Shown here one piece after another: positions 8,641 through 17,580 of a stretch of 64,000 bases of DNA. This stretch comes from Brevibacillus invocatus (lineage in GTDB: Bacteria > Bacillota > Bacilli > Brevibacillales > Brevibacillaceae), in NCBI RefSeq assembly GCF_003710915.1, contig NZ_RHHR01000036.1:1-64000 (forward strand), written 5' to 3'. Numbering within the stretch: position 1 is the stretch's first letter; each line of letters opens with the position of its first letter. Both the position numbers and the translations under genes were made by a program. The notes under the pieces are model-generated. The model was not told the DNA's origin, did no database searches, and was given only the letters and a program-made list of their open reading frames with translations.

Positions 8641-10023
8641 ATGGCTTCAAGAGTGCCACACGTTTTTGTCATTTTATTTTCTGTTATTTTGCTTGCGGCA
8701 ATCTCCACGTACATCGTTTCACCAGGGGAATATGACCGGGTGGAAGATGCAAACGGCCGGATGATTGCTGTGGATGGCAGCTACCATACGGTTGAAGCCG
8801 ACAGAATCGGTTTTATGGACGTGTTTGAATCCGTTTATACCGGTATGAACGCTGCTTCTGACATCATTTTTTACATTTTCATCGTTGGCGGCTCCTTCGG
8901 TATTTTGCTGTCTACCAATGTCGTACAGGGCGCAGTAGGGAGTATTTCCAGGCAGATGGCAGGACGGGAAAAGCTGATCATTCCTGTACTGATGATCTTT
9001 TTTGCCTTGGCTGGAGCGATGCTCGGCCTGGCGGAAGAAACGATCGCTTATATCACGATCCTGATTCCGCTCATGCTTCGATTGGGCTTTGACTCCATGA
9101 CAGGTGCTGCAGTGGTGCTAGTGGGTACATCGGTTGGTTTCACGACTGCATTCATGAATCCATTTACCGTAGGGGTAGCACAGGGAATTGCGCAAATCCC
9201 TCTCTTTTCCGGGATGACCTTCCGGATTGTGATGTGGGTAGTGTTCCTCGCAATCAGCATCTGGTACGTCATGCGCTATGCCAGCAAAGTCAAAAAAGAC
9301 TCCAAACATAGCGTGACACTCGAAAATGATCTGGAACTGAAAAATAAACAAGAGCCGGAACAACAGGAACAAGCCGGTTTGACCGGAAGACAAAAACTGG
9401 TTTTGTTGATTCTGGCGGGTGCCATCGTCATGCTTGCCATCGGTGTAACCCAGTGGGGCTGGTACTTGACGGAGATCGCTGGTCTGTTCCTCTTGATGGG
9501 AATCCTGACGGGGATCGTATCCAACATGTCCTTCAACAAGATTGCGGAATCGTTCATTGAAGGGTGCCGCACACTGGTGATGGGAGCACTGGTAGTCGGG
9601 GTTGCGCGGGCTATTCTGGTCATTCTCCAGGACGGAAAAATCCTGGATACGATCTTGTACGGCTTGGCTAATGCCGTAGGTTCCCTGCCAACCGCGCTGA
9701 CAGCGATCGGGATGTACATCGTACAATGTCTCTTGAACTACATTATTCCTTCGGGAAGCGGGCAAGCTGCTGTGACGATGCCGATCATGGCGCCGCTGGG
9801 TGATCTGGTTGGCGTGACGCGTCAAACCGCTGTTCTTGCCTTCCAGTTGGGTGACGGGATCTCTAACATCTTCACTCCAACATCGGGTTATTTCATGGCT
9901 GGTCTGGCTTTGGCAGGTATCTCCTGGATCAAGTGGGTCAAATGGATTTGGCCGTTGATCCTCATCCATTATGCATTGGGAGCAGTCTTCGTGACGATTG
10001 CCCACCTCATCGCTTACCAATAA
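8641..10023 (+). CDS. YfcC/DcuC-superfamily membrane transporter
   Basis: A 460-residue inner-membrane carrier with about 12 helices in two halves joined by a charged cytoplasmic loop near residues 220-245. Motifs typical of the YfcC family are present: the N-terminal YIVSPGEYDR, GLAEETIAYITILIPLM and, late in the protein, NYIIPSGSGQAAVTMPIMAPLGDLVGVTRQTAVLAFQ (quoted in parts by position, about residues 363-395). Family members are annotated as carriers of basic amino acids, peptides or C4-dicarboxylates. The following epimerase gene, 37 bases away, favours an amino-acid or dipeptide substrate. Confidence 0.85.
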   Translation: MASRVPHVFVILFSVILLAAISTYIVSPGEYDRVEDANGRMIAVDGSYHTVEADRIGFMDVFESVYTGMNAASDIIFYIFIVGGSFGILLSTNVVQGAVGSISRQMAGREKLIIPVLMIFFALAGAMLGLAEETIAYITILIPLMLRLGFDSMTGAAVVLVGTSVGFTTAFMNPFTVGVAQGIAQIPLFSGMTFRIVMWVVFLAISIWYVMRYASKVKKDSKHSVTLENDLELKNKQEPEQQEQAGLTGRQKLVLLILAGAIVMLAIGVTQWGWYLTEIAGLFLLMGILTGIVSNMSFNKIAESFIEGCRTLVMGALVVGVARAILVILQDGKILDTILYGLANAVGSLPTALTAIGMYIVQCLLNYIIPSGSGQAAVTMPIMAPLGDLVGVTRQTAVLAFQLGDGISNIFTPTSGYFMAGLALAGISWIKWVKWIWPLILIHYALGAVFVTIAHLIAYQ

Positions 10024-10060
10024 CAGGGGCTCGCATGGCTTGACCACGAGGAGGAACAAC

Positions 10061-11176
10061 ATGCAGATCACTTCGATAACCGTCATGGGGATCAGGCTTC
10101 CACTGATTCGTCCGTTCATCGTGGCCTATGAAACCTACTACGATATGCCAACCTTGCTGGTCAAGGTGGAGACGGATGTGGGGATTACCGGTTACGGCGA
10201 AGCGACACCGGATCAGCACGTGACGGGGGAGACCTGGGAGAGTACCTACAGTCTCTTGGTTCATCAACTGGCTCCTTTGGCCATCGGCGAAAATCCTTTT
10301 CAGATCGAACGGATTCACGAAAAAATGGCGGATATGGTATACGGATGTCCGGCCGCCAAGGCTGCGATCGATATCGCGTGCTACGACATCATGGGAAAAG
10401 CGACGAACCAGCCGGTCTACAATCTGCTCGGTGGCCGCTATTACGAGAGCCTGCCCGTCCCGTACGTGGTCAGTATCCTCGATCCGGAAGCCATGGCGAA
10501 GGAAGCGGCTGATGCCATCAGACAAGGCTATCAAAGCATCAAGATCAAGGTAGGAACCAATCCAGTCATGGATGTCAAACGGATTCAAGCGGTGCGCAAA
10601 GCGATTGGAGAATCCATGCAGCTTCGCGTGGACGCCAATCAGGGATGGCGCAATCGAGCCACAACCATGTGGGTGCTGGAGCAGGTGCGCGAGGCCAACA
10701 TCGATTGGATCGAACAGCCTGTCATCGCTGATGATATTACGGCACTGGCTGAAATTCGCCGCCAGACCCACATTCCGGTCATGATCGATGAAGGCGTGCA
10801 TGGTGATCGGGAGATGCGCGAGACGATTACCAAGCAAGCTGCCGACAAGCTGAATATCAAGCTGATGAAATGCGGTGGCATCTACCCGGCACTCAGACTC
10901 GTCGCTCAGGCAGAGATGGCGGGTATGGAGTGTCAGGTGGGATCCATGGTAGAGTCGGCTGTGGCATCGGCGGCAGGTGCGCATCTGTGTGCAGCCAAGA
11001 AAAACATTCGCTCCAATGAGCTGGTGGGACCATTGATGTTCTCTCGCGATGTTGCCGCATTTCCTTATGAAGGGCTATCGATTGTCCTGCCAAACCGGCC
11101 GGGTCTGGGGTTGGACGTGAATGAACAGTCTTTGGCTGAGCTGAAAGAGATGTCGACAGTCATTGAGAAACCGTAA
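10061..11176 (+). CDS. Enolase-superfamily enzyme, probable dipeptide epimerase (MLE subgroup)
   Basis: A 371-residue enzyme of the muconate-lactonizing subgroup. Active-site elements seen: a K-x-K acid/base pair in IKIKVG, metal ligands in RVDANQGW, WIEQPV and PVMIDEG, and the second catalytic lysine in NIKLMKCGG. This arrangement is that of L-Ala-D/L-Glu-type dipeptide epimerases and related cycloisomerases. The start is ATG 10061 behind GAGGAGG, not the upstream ATG inside the transporter gene. It is probably co-transcribed with the YfcC carrier, suggesting uptake and isomerisation of a cell-wall peptide or amino-acid derivative. Confidence 0.85.
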   Translation: MQITSITVMGIRLPLIRPFIVAYETYYDMPTLLVKVETDVGITGYGEATPDQHVTGETWESTYSLLVHQLAPLAIGENPFQIERIHEKMADMVYGCPAAKAAIDIACYDIMGKATNQPVYNLLGGRYYESLPVPYVVSILDPEAMAKEAADAIRQGYQSIKIKVGTNPVMDVKRIQAVRKAIGESMQLRVDANQGWRNRATTMWVLEQVREANIDWIEQPVIADDITALAEIRRQTHIPVMIDEGVHGDREMRETITKQAADKLNIKLMKCGGIYPALRLVAQAEMAGMECQVGSMVESAVASAAGAHLCAAKKNIRSNELVGPLMFSRDVAAFPYEGLSIVLPNRPGLGLDVNEQSLAELKEMSTVIEKP

Positions 11177-11411
11177 CAGGCATATACCAAGAAGAGCAGG
11201 AGGGTCCCGAATGGGCATCTTGCTCTTTTTCTATAGAAAAACATCTCAAGCATGTGTCCGGTGTATTGGGGAAATGCGCGCAAACTGTCCAGGTGCGAAC
11301 CTTTCCCGGACATATACACAAAGAGGAAAGCGGCGGTTTGGCGTGCTTTTACGCACTGGTATCCAACTTGCATCGACTGACCTAGGACCGTAGAGGAAGG
11401 GAGAGGATGGC

Positions 11412-12182
11412 TTGAATATTCAGGACGTGGTTGTCATTGTGACAGGAGGAGCATCCGGGCTTGGCGAAGCGACCGTGAGAAAAGTGGTAGAGCGTGGTGG
11501 GAAAGCAGCCATTCTTGATCTTTCCAGAGAAAAAGGAATATCCCTTGCCCAAGAGTTGGGGAGAGAGCGCGTCACTTACGTTCATACCGATGTAACCAGT
11601 GAAGAAAGCGTACAGGAAGCGGTCGAGCAAGTCGCGGGGACATTCGGGACCGTGCATGCGGCAGTCAACTGTGCAGGTATCGGAGTGGCCCAAAAAACCT
11701 TGTCTCGCAACGGCCCTCATCGTTTGGACTCTTTTTCCAAAGTCATTCAAGTCAATCTGATCGGTTCATTCAACGTCATCCGTCTGGTAGCAGAGCAGAT
11801 GGCTGGCAATGAACCCAATGAATTGGGAGAGCGTGGTGTGATTATCAATACCGCATCCGTGGCAGCCTTTGAAGGGCAGGTGGGTCAGGCAGCATACAGT
11901 GCCTCCAAAGGGGGAATTGTCGGCATGACGCTACCGATCGCGAGAGATCTTGCTCCTTATGGCATCCGTGTCATGACGATTGCGCCAGGTTTATTTGATA
12001 CACCGTTATTTGATTCCCTTCCCCGTGCAGCAAAGGATGCGCTTGGGGCAATGGTTCCTTTTCCACCACGGCTTGGTGTGCCGCATGAGTTTGCCATGCT
12101 GGCGACCCATATCATCGAGAACCCGATGCTGAACGGCGAGACGATCCGCCTGGACGGGGCGATTCGCATGCAGCCCAAGTGA
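11412..12182 (+). CDS. Short-chain dehydrogenase, HSD10-like 3-hydroxyacyl-CoA dehydrogenase
   Basis: A 256-residue classical [16 protein letters not shown] nucleotide-binding motif, NCAGIG, and a YSASKGG catalytic motif. The long insert [37 protein letters not shown] and the MVPFPPRLG tail are characteristic of type-2 3-hydroxyacyl-CoA dehydrogenases that oxidise short branched 3-hydroxyacyl-CoA with NAD. The start is a TTG, because the nearby ATG at 11407 is immediately closed by TGA; GAAGGGAGAGG lies in front. It is monocistronic, with a terminator at 12219. Confidence 0.88.
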   Translation: MNIQDVVVIVTGGASGLGEATVRKVVERGGKAAILDLSREKGISLAQELGRERVTYVHTDVTSEESVQEAVEQVAGTFGTVHAAVNCAGIGVAQKTLSRNGPHRLDSFSKVIQVNLIGSFNVIRLVAEQMAGNEPNELGERGVIINTASVAAFEGQVGQAAYSASKGGIVGMTLPIARDLAPYGIRVMTIAPGLFDTPLFDSLPRAAKDALGAMVPFPPRLGVPHEFAMLATHIIENPMLNGETIRLDGAIRMQPK

Positions 12183-12218
12183 TCCAATTTAAAAAATTCG
12201 CTTACTCAAGCAACCGCA

Positions 12219-12246
12219 CCCCCTGCCAGACCGGCATGGGGTTTTC
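12219..12246 (+). terminator. Rho-independent terminator after the HSD10-like gene
   Basis: CCCC-C-TGCC (12219-12227) pairs with GGCA-T-GGGG (12233-12241), followed by TTTT. It could also shield the convergent pseudogene. Confidence 0.7.
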
Positions 12247-12306
12247 CAGTTCTATTAGTATGTCAGCGAATGGTGCTCTTTTCATAGAGCGATATAGAGG
12301 ACGAAT

Positions 12307-13829
12307 TCACGAGGGCTTATCCTGCGAAAGCTCCTGCTCCGGCAGGAGGAATTCCTGCGCCTTTAGCATAGCTTGTGTGCGATTGGTGACCCCGAGCTTT
12401 CCGTAGATGCGATGCAGGTATACTTTGACGGTGCCAACCGTATTTCCCAGCTCGTGCGCGATTTCTTTGTTGGATGCGCCTTGACGAAGCCTGGAAAGGA
12501 TCGATAATTCTTTTGCTGTCAAAGCCTCCAGCATAAAAGAAGCTTGATCCGGTGCATTCCTGGCATGCCTCTTGGGAAACAGGGAGAGCAGCATCTGGAC
12601 GTAGTCCAAAGAGACCTGTTGCTCCTCGTGCCGGGCTTCTCTTTTCATGATGGACATGTACTCCAAGAGCAAGTGCTCCATAGGGGCATCTTCATCCAAA
12701 AAACTGCGATATAGCCGTTTTTCTGGCCGATCTGCAAGGCTTCCTGCAAATGTGAGATGGCTTCTTTTGCGTTCCCTTGCTGCCATTGGGCCAAAGCATC
12801 CAGCAGCGATGAGCTCGCTAACCAGGAGTCAAAGTCGCCAGTCGCGAAAACGAGATTGGCGCGAACAAAGAAGAGGCCGCTCAAAAATGGCTCCTGATCT
12901 TCAGGGGCAAGGATCGACGGGTAGCTGGCTTCCAGCAGCGACAATAATAGGGCAGCTCGCTCTGTTTTACCACTGGACGTCAGGATAAAAGCGTACAGTA
13001 AAGCAAGTCTAGGGGAGAACGTCTTCTCAGGCTTTGGAAACTGGTCCAGCCAGCGAAGCAATATCCCGAATTCTCCGCGCTGGACAAAGCACTCGCATGC
13101 CTGTTGATACAAGACATGCCATTTCTCCTGTCCTTGCTGCCTGAGCTTTGTTTGCAGGAATTCCGCAAACAAATGATGATAGCGATACCAGTCTGTTCCT
13201 TGATCCAGGGCTGTGACAATCAGGTTTTGCTCCTGCAGGCTGGCTAAAATCTCGTGGCAGTTTGGATAGCCCGTGAGAGTCTGGCAAACCTGACTGTCCA
13301 TGCGACTGAGCATGCAGGTGTGTGTCAGAAAGTGCTGGATTTCTGCAGGAAGGCTTGTCCATACCTCTTGAAACAAAAATTGGTCCACATTCTGGTGGGA
13401 ACCGCCAAATTCTAAAAAGAACGAGTCTACGTTTGAGGAATGGGACAGGGAGATCGCCGCCAGCTGCAGTCCTGCTGCCCAGCCCTCCGTCTTCGTGGCA
13501 AGCTGCTGAATTTGCTGTGGAGTGAGCTCGCGTTTGATGATGTTCCGACAGAAGCTTTCTGTCTCCTGGTAGTCGAACGAAAACAGATTGGCTGGGATGA
13601 GGAGGGCTTCACTGTGCAGCGTCCATTTGGCAGTAGCAAAGGGAAGCGGATGGCGACTGGCGATATAGAGATGGACATGTGCAGGTAAATATTCGATGAA
13701 ATACGACAAGCTTTTGTGTATGGAATCATCTTGGATCAAATGGTAATCATCCAGGATCAAGATCAAGGTATCGGGGAAGGACTCCAGTTCATTCAATAGG
13801 ACTTCTATAAACGTAGAAGGCTTGTTCAC
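12307..13829 (-). pseudogene. Broken MalT-like LuxR-family regulator
   Basis: Remains of a large ATP-dependent LuxR-type regulator. The N-terminal part with the Walker A motif is missing: the frame opens just after a stop, at the region equal to the Walker B strand (LILILDDYHLI). The NB-ARC-like segment and a shortened TPR region follow. Near 12714 one base has been lost: the frame ending GQKNGYIAVFWMK should read on as YRSFLDEDAPM, which continues in the neighbouring frame through a complete LuxR helix-turn-helix (LTAKELSILSRLRQGASNKEIAHELGNTVGTVKVYLHRIY, by position 12380-12520). Intact family members are around 850-900 residues; about 500 remain here. Confidence 0.85.
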
Positions 13830-13989
13830 TTTTAGAGGATAAGTTTAAACAGATTTTATCAGGTAGGATATGGAAGTATTTTTTTGTATAGGTCTGGTAA
13901 TTACGGTTAACCGCGGCTGAACCGATCTGAAGCCGGAATATCAGGAGATATCAGGGATGAGCCAGCCAAAGTAGTGTGATAACATAAAG

Positions 13990-14165
13990 CCCGTGTTAAC
14001 CATAATGCAAGGTGAGAGGAGAACAGATCCACCCTCAAATCAAATATGGGCCTAGTTCCGTCCAGGACGGAAGCGGGGGAACCACCTTAGGGGTTAATTC
14101 TGCGATTCGCAGAAGGGATGCTCGACTGCCATCCTACCCGTCAGCTAACCTCGTCGGCTAAAGCA
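13990..14165 (+). promoter_or_regulatory. c-di-AMP (ydaO/yuaA) riboswitch
   Basis: The stretch matches the conserved core of the cyclic-di-AMP riboswitch: GGAAGCGGGGGAACCA at about 14069, then AGGGGTTAATTCTG, an intervening stem CTGCGATTCGCAG, AAGGGATG and the 3' signature CCGTCAGCTAACCTCGTCGG near 14140-14158. A large terminator follows at 14270, the arrangement of an OFF switch that stops transcription when c-di-AMP is high. The first downstream gene is an ectoine-type importer, in keeping with known control of potassium and osmolyte uptake by this class. The outer boundaries are approximate. A 10-bp palindrome CGGTTAACCG lies further upstream, near 13903. Confidence 0.9.
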
Positions 14166-14269
14166 GATCATTCCTAACTTTATTTTTCTATGTGATCGCA
14201 ATACTTGTTTGTCTGGAGATGTCTTCCTGATGAGAGGTTTATTTGCGATACCTACTAGCGCAGCAACAC

Positions 14270-14332
14270 GCGGTGCATTTGCTTTGGCGACCAGGAAATC
14301 TTCCTGGAATGAAAAGCAATGCGCCGCTTTTT
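14270..14332 (+). terminator. Riboswitch expression-platform terminator
   Basis: A long stem of 14270-14285 (GCGGTGCATTTGCTTT) with 14312-14327 (AAAAGCAATGCGCCGC), an apical CCAGG/CCTGG hairpin, then TTTTT. It stands between the c-di-AMP sensor and ehuB, where ligand-dependent termination is expected. Confidence 0.88.
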
Positions 14333-14366
14333 ATGTTATTTCGTTCACGTTGGAGGGGGAAAAGAA

Positions 14367-15269
14367 GTGAAAAAGAGCATGATGAGAATGGTTTGGACAG
14401 TATTGCTGTCTAGCTCCCTGTTGTTTGCGGGCTGCAGCACGACTTCACAGACAAATGCGGGAGGCGAGCAGGCTGGGGCTGCCGGCTCCACTCTGGAAAA
14501 GGCGAAACAACAAGGCTTCGTCACGATCGGCTTTGCCAATGAGGTGCCCTATGCCTATGCCACACCTGACGGCAAGCTAACTGGAGAGGCCGTAGAAGTG
14601 GCACGAGTGGTGCTGGAACGCATGGGCATCCCAGAGATGAACGGCGTTTTGACCGAATTCGGCTCCTTGATTCCGGGGCTGAAGGCAAAGCGGTTTGACA
14701 TTATCACAGCAGGCATGTACATTACGCCGAAACGTGCGCAGGAGGTTGCTTTTGCGAATCCCGAGTACAGTATTGGAGAGGCGATTGCCGTGAAAAAGGG
14801 AAATCCGCTGAACCTGCGCAGCTATCAGGATATAGCAGCCAACCCTGCTGCCAAAATTGCAGTGATGAGCGGAGCAATTGAAATGGAATACCTGGAGAAA
14901 AGTGGTGTGAGAAAAGAACAGATGGTTCTCGTACCCGATCAGCCGTCTGCTGTATCTGCCCTGCAATCAGGACGTGCGGATGCGATCACGATGACGGGAC
15001 CATCCTTGCAGGCGGTTCTGGATAGTGCCAAGGATGACAGTCTGGAGCGAGTGATGGACTTTATCCAGCCTGAGATTGACGGCAAGAGTATCCGGGGCTA
15101 CGGTGCAGCTGCGTTCCGCAAAGAAGACGAGGATTTCGTCAAAGCGTACAATGAAGAGCTGCAAAAGCTGAAGGATTCGGGTGAGCTTTTGAAAATTCTG
15201 GAACCATTCGGCTTTACAGAGCAAGAGCTTCCAGGCGACATGACAGCGGAGGAACTGTCCAAAGAGTAG
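14367..15269 (+). CDS. ehuB: Ectoine/hydroxyectoine ABC transporter substrate-binding protein
   Basis: A 300-residue lipoprotein of the family-3 solute-binding fold. Starting at GTG 14367 (behind GGAGGGG) gives signal peptide MKKSMMRMVWTVLLSSSLLF with lipobox LFAGC. The mature part has GFVTIGFANEVPYAYATPDGKLTGEAVEVA (by position about residues 50-80) and FDIITAGMYITPKRAQEVAFANPEY, both typical of EhuB. Two permeases and an ATPase follow, and ectoine-synthesis relics lie downstream, which supports the ligand assignment. Expression should be governed by the upstream c-di-AMP riboswitch. Confidence 0.88.
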   Translation: MKKSMMRMVWTVLLSSSLLFAGCSTTSQTNAGGEQAGAAGSTLEKAKQQGFVTIGFANEVPYAYATPDGKLTGEAVEVARVVLERMGIPEMNGVLTEFGSLIPGLKAKRFDIITAGMYITPKRAQEVAFANPEYSIGEAIAVKKGNPLNLRSYQDIAANPAAKIAVMSGAIEMEYLEKSGVRKEQMVLVPDQPSAVSALQSGRADAITMTGPSLQAVLDSAKDDSLERVMDFIQPEIDGKSIRGYGAAAFRKEDEDFVKAYNEELQKLKDSGELLKILEPFGFTEQELPGDMTAEELSKE

Positions 15270-15294
15270 GCAGTCCACGAGAGAGGAATGGTGG

Positions 15295-15945
15295 ATGATG
15301 GTGTCAGTTGATTTGCTGCCGCTGCTTTTCCAGGGGGCCGCAGTGACGCTTCAGGTGACGGCTCTGTCGATGGTTGTGGCGTTTGTACTCTCGTTTGCGG
15401 CTGGATTTGCACGGCTGTCACGGATCAAAAGCATTCGTGTAGCGAGCTCCGTCTATGTGGAAGTATTCCGAGGCACCTCCTTGCTGGTACAGCTGTTCTG
15501 GCTGTTCTTTGCCCTCCCCTTGCTGGGGATCGAGCTGACAGCGCTGGTAGCCGGAGTGATGGCGTTGGGACTTAATTACGGAGCGTATGGATCTGAAGTG
15601 GTGAGAAGCGCGATTTTGGCCATACCCAAAGGGCAGACAGAAGCCAGCATCGCTTTGAATATGAGTCCTTGGCTTCGGATGAGACGAGTGATATTGCCTC
15701 AAGCCCTGGCGATCATGCTGCCCTCATTTGGAAATTTGGCGATCGAGCTGTTGAAGGGAACATCGCTGATCTCGTTGATTACGATGGCGGATTTGACGTA
15801 TCAGGGAATGATCCTACGCACATTTGACTCGTCCAGAACATTTGAAATATTCGGTCTCATACTGGTGATGTACTTCGTGATGGCCTACCCATTGACGCTC
15901 TTCATGCGTTGGTTGGAACGACGTTTCTCAGCGGGGAGGGTGTAG
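15295..15945 (+). CDS. ehuC: Ectoine ABC transporter permease
   Basis: A 216-residue His/Glu/Gln-type ABC permease with about five membrane helices. The EAA loop is seen in EASIALNMSPWLRMRRVILPQALAIMLPSFGN (about residues 118-150). It follows ehuB after 25 bases; ATG codons at 15295 and 15298 are both possible starts. It pairs with the next permease, which begins three bases after its stop. Confidence 0.88.
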   Translation: MMVSVDLLPLLFQGAAVTLQVTALSMVVAFVLSFAAGFARLSRIKSIRVASSVYVEVFRGTSLLVQLFWLFFALPLLGIELTALVAGVMALGLNYGAYGSEVVRSAILAIPKGQTEASIALNMSPWLRMRRVILPQALAIMLPSFGNLAIELLKGTSLISLITMADLTYQGMILRTFDSSRTFEIFGLILVMYFVMAYPLTLFMRWLERRFSAGRV

Positions 15946-15948
15946 CCG

Positions 15949-16599
15949 ATGTGGAGCTGGAGTTTTACATGGAGTATCCTGCCACAGATTCTGGAAGCAA
16001 TGAAGACGACGATTCTGGCGACAATCGTTGGCTTTGCCTTCGCTCTGGTAGGTGGACTCGTGCTCGCGCTTGGGCGACGCGCTAAGAACAGGGCAATCTC
16101 GCTTGGTACGGCAGGCATCGTGGAATTCGTGCGTAGCACGCCGCTCTTGGTCCAATTGTACTTTCTCTTTTACGGATTCCCGGCGATTGGGATCTCGCTT
16201 TCACCGTTTTCCGCCGGAGTACTGGGGCTCGGCATTCACTACAGCGCGTATCTGTCGGAGGTCTACCGCTCCGGAATTGATGCGGTTCCACGCGGTCAAT
16301 GGGAGGCGTCCAAAGCCCTCAATTTTTCCAAAGGAACGATGTGGAGACGCATTATTCTCCCCCAGGCGATTCGCCCTGTGATACCCGTATTGGGTAATTA
16401 TTTGATCGTCATGTTTAAAGAAACGCCAGTCCTGTCAGCCATCACACTGGTAGAGATGCTGCTGACAGCCAAGATGATCGGAGCTGAATCGTTCCGCTAT
16501 CTGGAGGCTTTCACACTCGTAGGTATCCTGTTCCTGATCCTCAGCTACGGATCATCTTTGCTGATCAGAAGGCTGGAGCTCAAATGGAGTCGGTCATAA
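15949..16599 (+). CDS. ehuD: Ectoine ABC transporter permease
   Basis: The second 216-residue permease of the importer, same family as its neighbour. The EAA loop EASKALNFSKGTMWRRIILPQAIRPVIPVLGN (about residues 120-152) marks the ATPase contact. The genes are nearly contiguous, indicating translational coupling. EhuC and EhuD would form the heterodimeric channel. Confidence 0.88.
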   Translation: MWSWSFTWSILPQILEAMKTTILATIVGFAFALVGGLVLALGRRAKNRAISLGTAGIVEFVRSTPLLVQLYFLFYGFPAIGISLSPFSAGVLGLGIHYSAYLSEVYRSGIDAVPRGQWEASKALNFSKGTMWRRIILPQAIRPVIPVLGNYLIVMFKETPVLSAITLVEMLLTAKMIGAESFRYLEAFTLVGILFLILSYGSSLLIRRLELKWSRS

Positions 16600-16615
16600 A
16601 AGGAGGAGAACCATT

Positions 16616-17401
16616 ATGGAGTTCGTAAAGGATGCGCCAATTGTGCGCTATCGGAAGGTGAGCAAGAGTTTTGGGGATCGCCCGATTTTAAAAGAGATCA
16701 ATCTGGATATTGCCCCAGGGGAAAAAATAGCGGTCATTGGCCCGAGTGGCTCGGGAAAGACCACTTTGGCACGTTTGCTCATGACGCTGGAGGAGCCTAC
16801 CTCGGGAACGATTGAGGTGGATGGAAATCAACTCTGGCACAAGACCGTGCAGGGGAAGCTGGTGCGGGCGGACGAAAAGCACCTGCACAGCATCAGAGGG
16901 AAAATCGGGATGGTGTTTCAGCATTTCAATCTGTTTCCACATATGAGCATCCTGCGGAATGTGACGGAAGCGCCGATCCACGTGCTGGGACTCGACAAGG
17001 AGGAGGCGGTGGAGCGAGCAGTCTCCATGCTGAAAAAAGTCGGGCTGGCCGACAAGCTGGACCAGTATCCGGCACAGCTCTCCGGTGGACAAAAGCAGCG
17101 GGTAGCCATCGCACGAGCCCTCGTCATGCGCCCCAAGGTCATGCTGTTCGACGAGGTGACATCTGCCCTCGATCCGGAGCTGGTAGGGGAAGTGCTGACG
17201 GTCATCCGGGAGATTGCCGAAGAGGGCGAGATGGCGATGCTTCTGATCACGCATGAGATGGAATTTGCCCGGGATGTGGCGGATCGAATCATTTTTACCG
17301 ATGGCGGCAGAATTGTGGAGCAAGGTACGCCTGAGCAAATTTTCTATCGGCCGCAGAGTCCGCGTCTGATAACATTCTTGAGTCGGTTTCGAGCGGGCTA
17401 A
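16616..17401 (+). CDS. ehuA: Ectoine ABC transporter ATP-binding protein
   Basis: A 261-residue amino-acid-type ABC ATPase: Walker A GPSGSGKTT, Q-loop VFQHFNLFPHM, signature LSGGQKQRVAIARAL, Walker B VMLFDEVTSALDPE and the switch H in LLITHEM. It follows ehuD by 16 bases behind AAAGGAGGAG. All four importer genes are intact, unlike the biosynthetic genes that follow. Confidence 0.9.
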   Translation: MEFVKDAPIVRYRKVSKSFGDRPILKEINLDIAPGEKIAVIGPSGSGKTTLARLLMTLEEPTSGTIEVDGNQLWHKTVQGKLVRADEKHLHSIRGKIGMVFQHFNLFPHMSILRNVTEAPIHVLGLDKEEAVERAVSMLKKVGLADKLDQYPAQLSGGQKQRVAIARALVMRPKVMLFDEVTSALDPELVGEVLTVIREIAEEGEMAMLLITHEMEFARDVADRIIFTDGGRIVEQGTPEQIFYRPQSPRLITFLSRFRAG

Positions 17402-17438
17402 GGAACGACGCGAATCGCCGTGAAAGGAGGTGAGAAAA

Positions 17439-17566
17439 GTGAATCGAAACGAGATCCGAGAAGATCAAATCAGCTTGCGTTCTCCGACAGAGGCAGATGG
17501 CGCCCAGGTGGAGCTCATGAAGCGGAGTGGACGTATCGCATCGGACCAATCCTAGCTCATGGTTAA
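17439..17566 (+). pseudogene. ectA: Remnant of ectA (diaminobutyrate acetyltransferase)
   Basis: Behind an excellent AAAGGAGGTG site, GTG 17439 opens a 38-codon frame containing ISLRSPTEADGAQV and ELMKRSG, which match the N-terminus of EctA. The frame stops at 17555. A neighbouring frame, [10 protein letters not shown] with stop at 17566, looks like an EctA C-terminus. The whole catalytic GNAT core (about 130 residues) is therefore deleted out of frame. Identification rests on short matches plus position at the head of an ect cluster. Confidence 0.7.
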
Positions 17567-17580
17567 GAAGGAGGTTATGC

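Noticed and set aside
11177..11411. Coding potential between the epimerase and HSD10-like genes
   Set aside because: Short frames on both strands lack start signals or recognisable motifs; only a few weak inverted repeats are visible.
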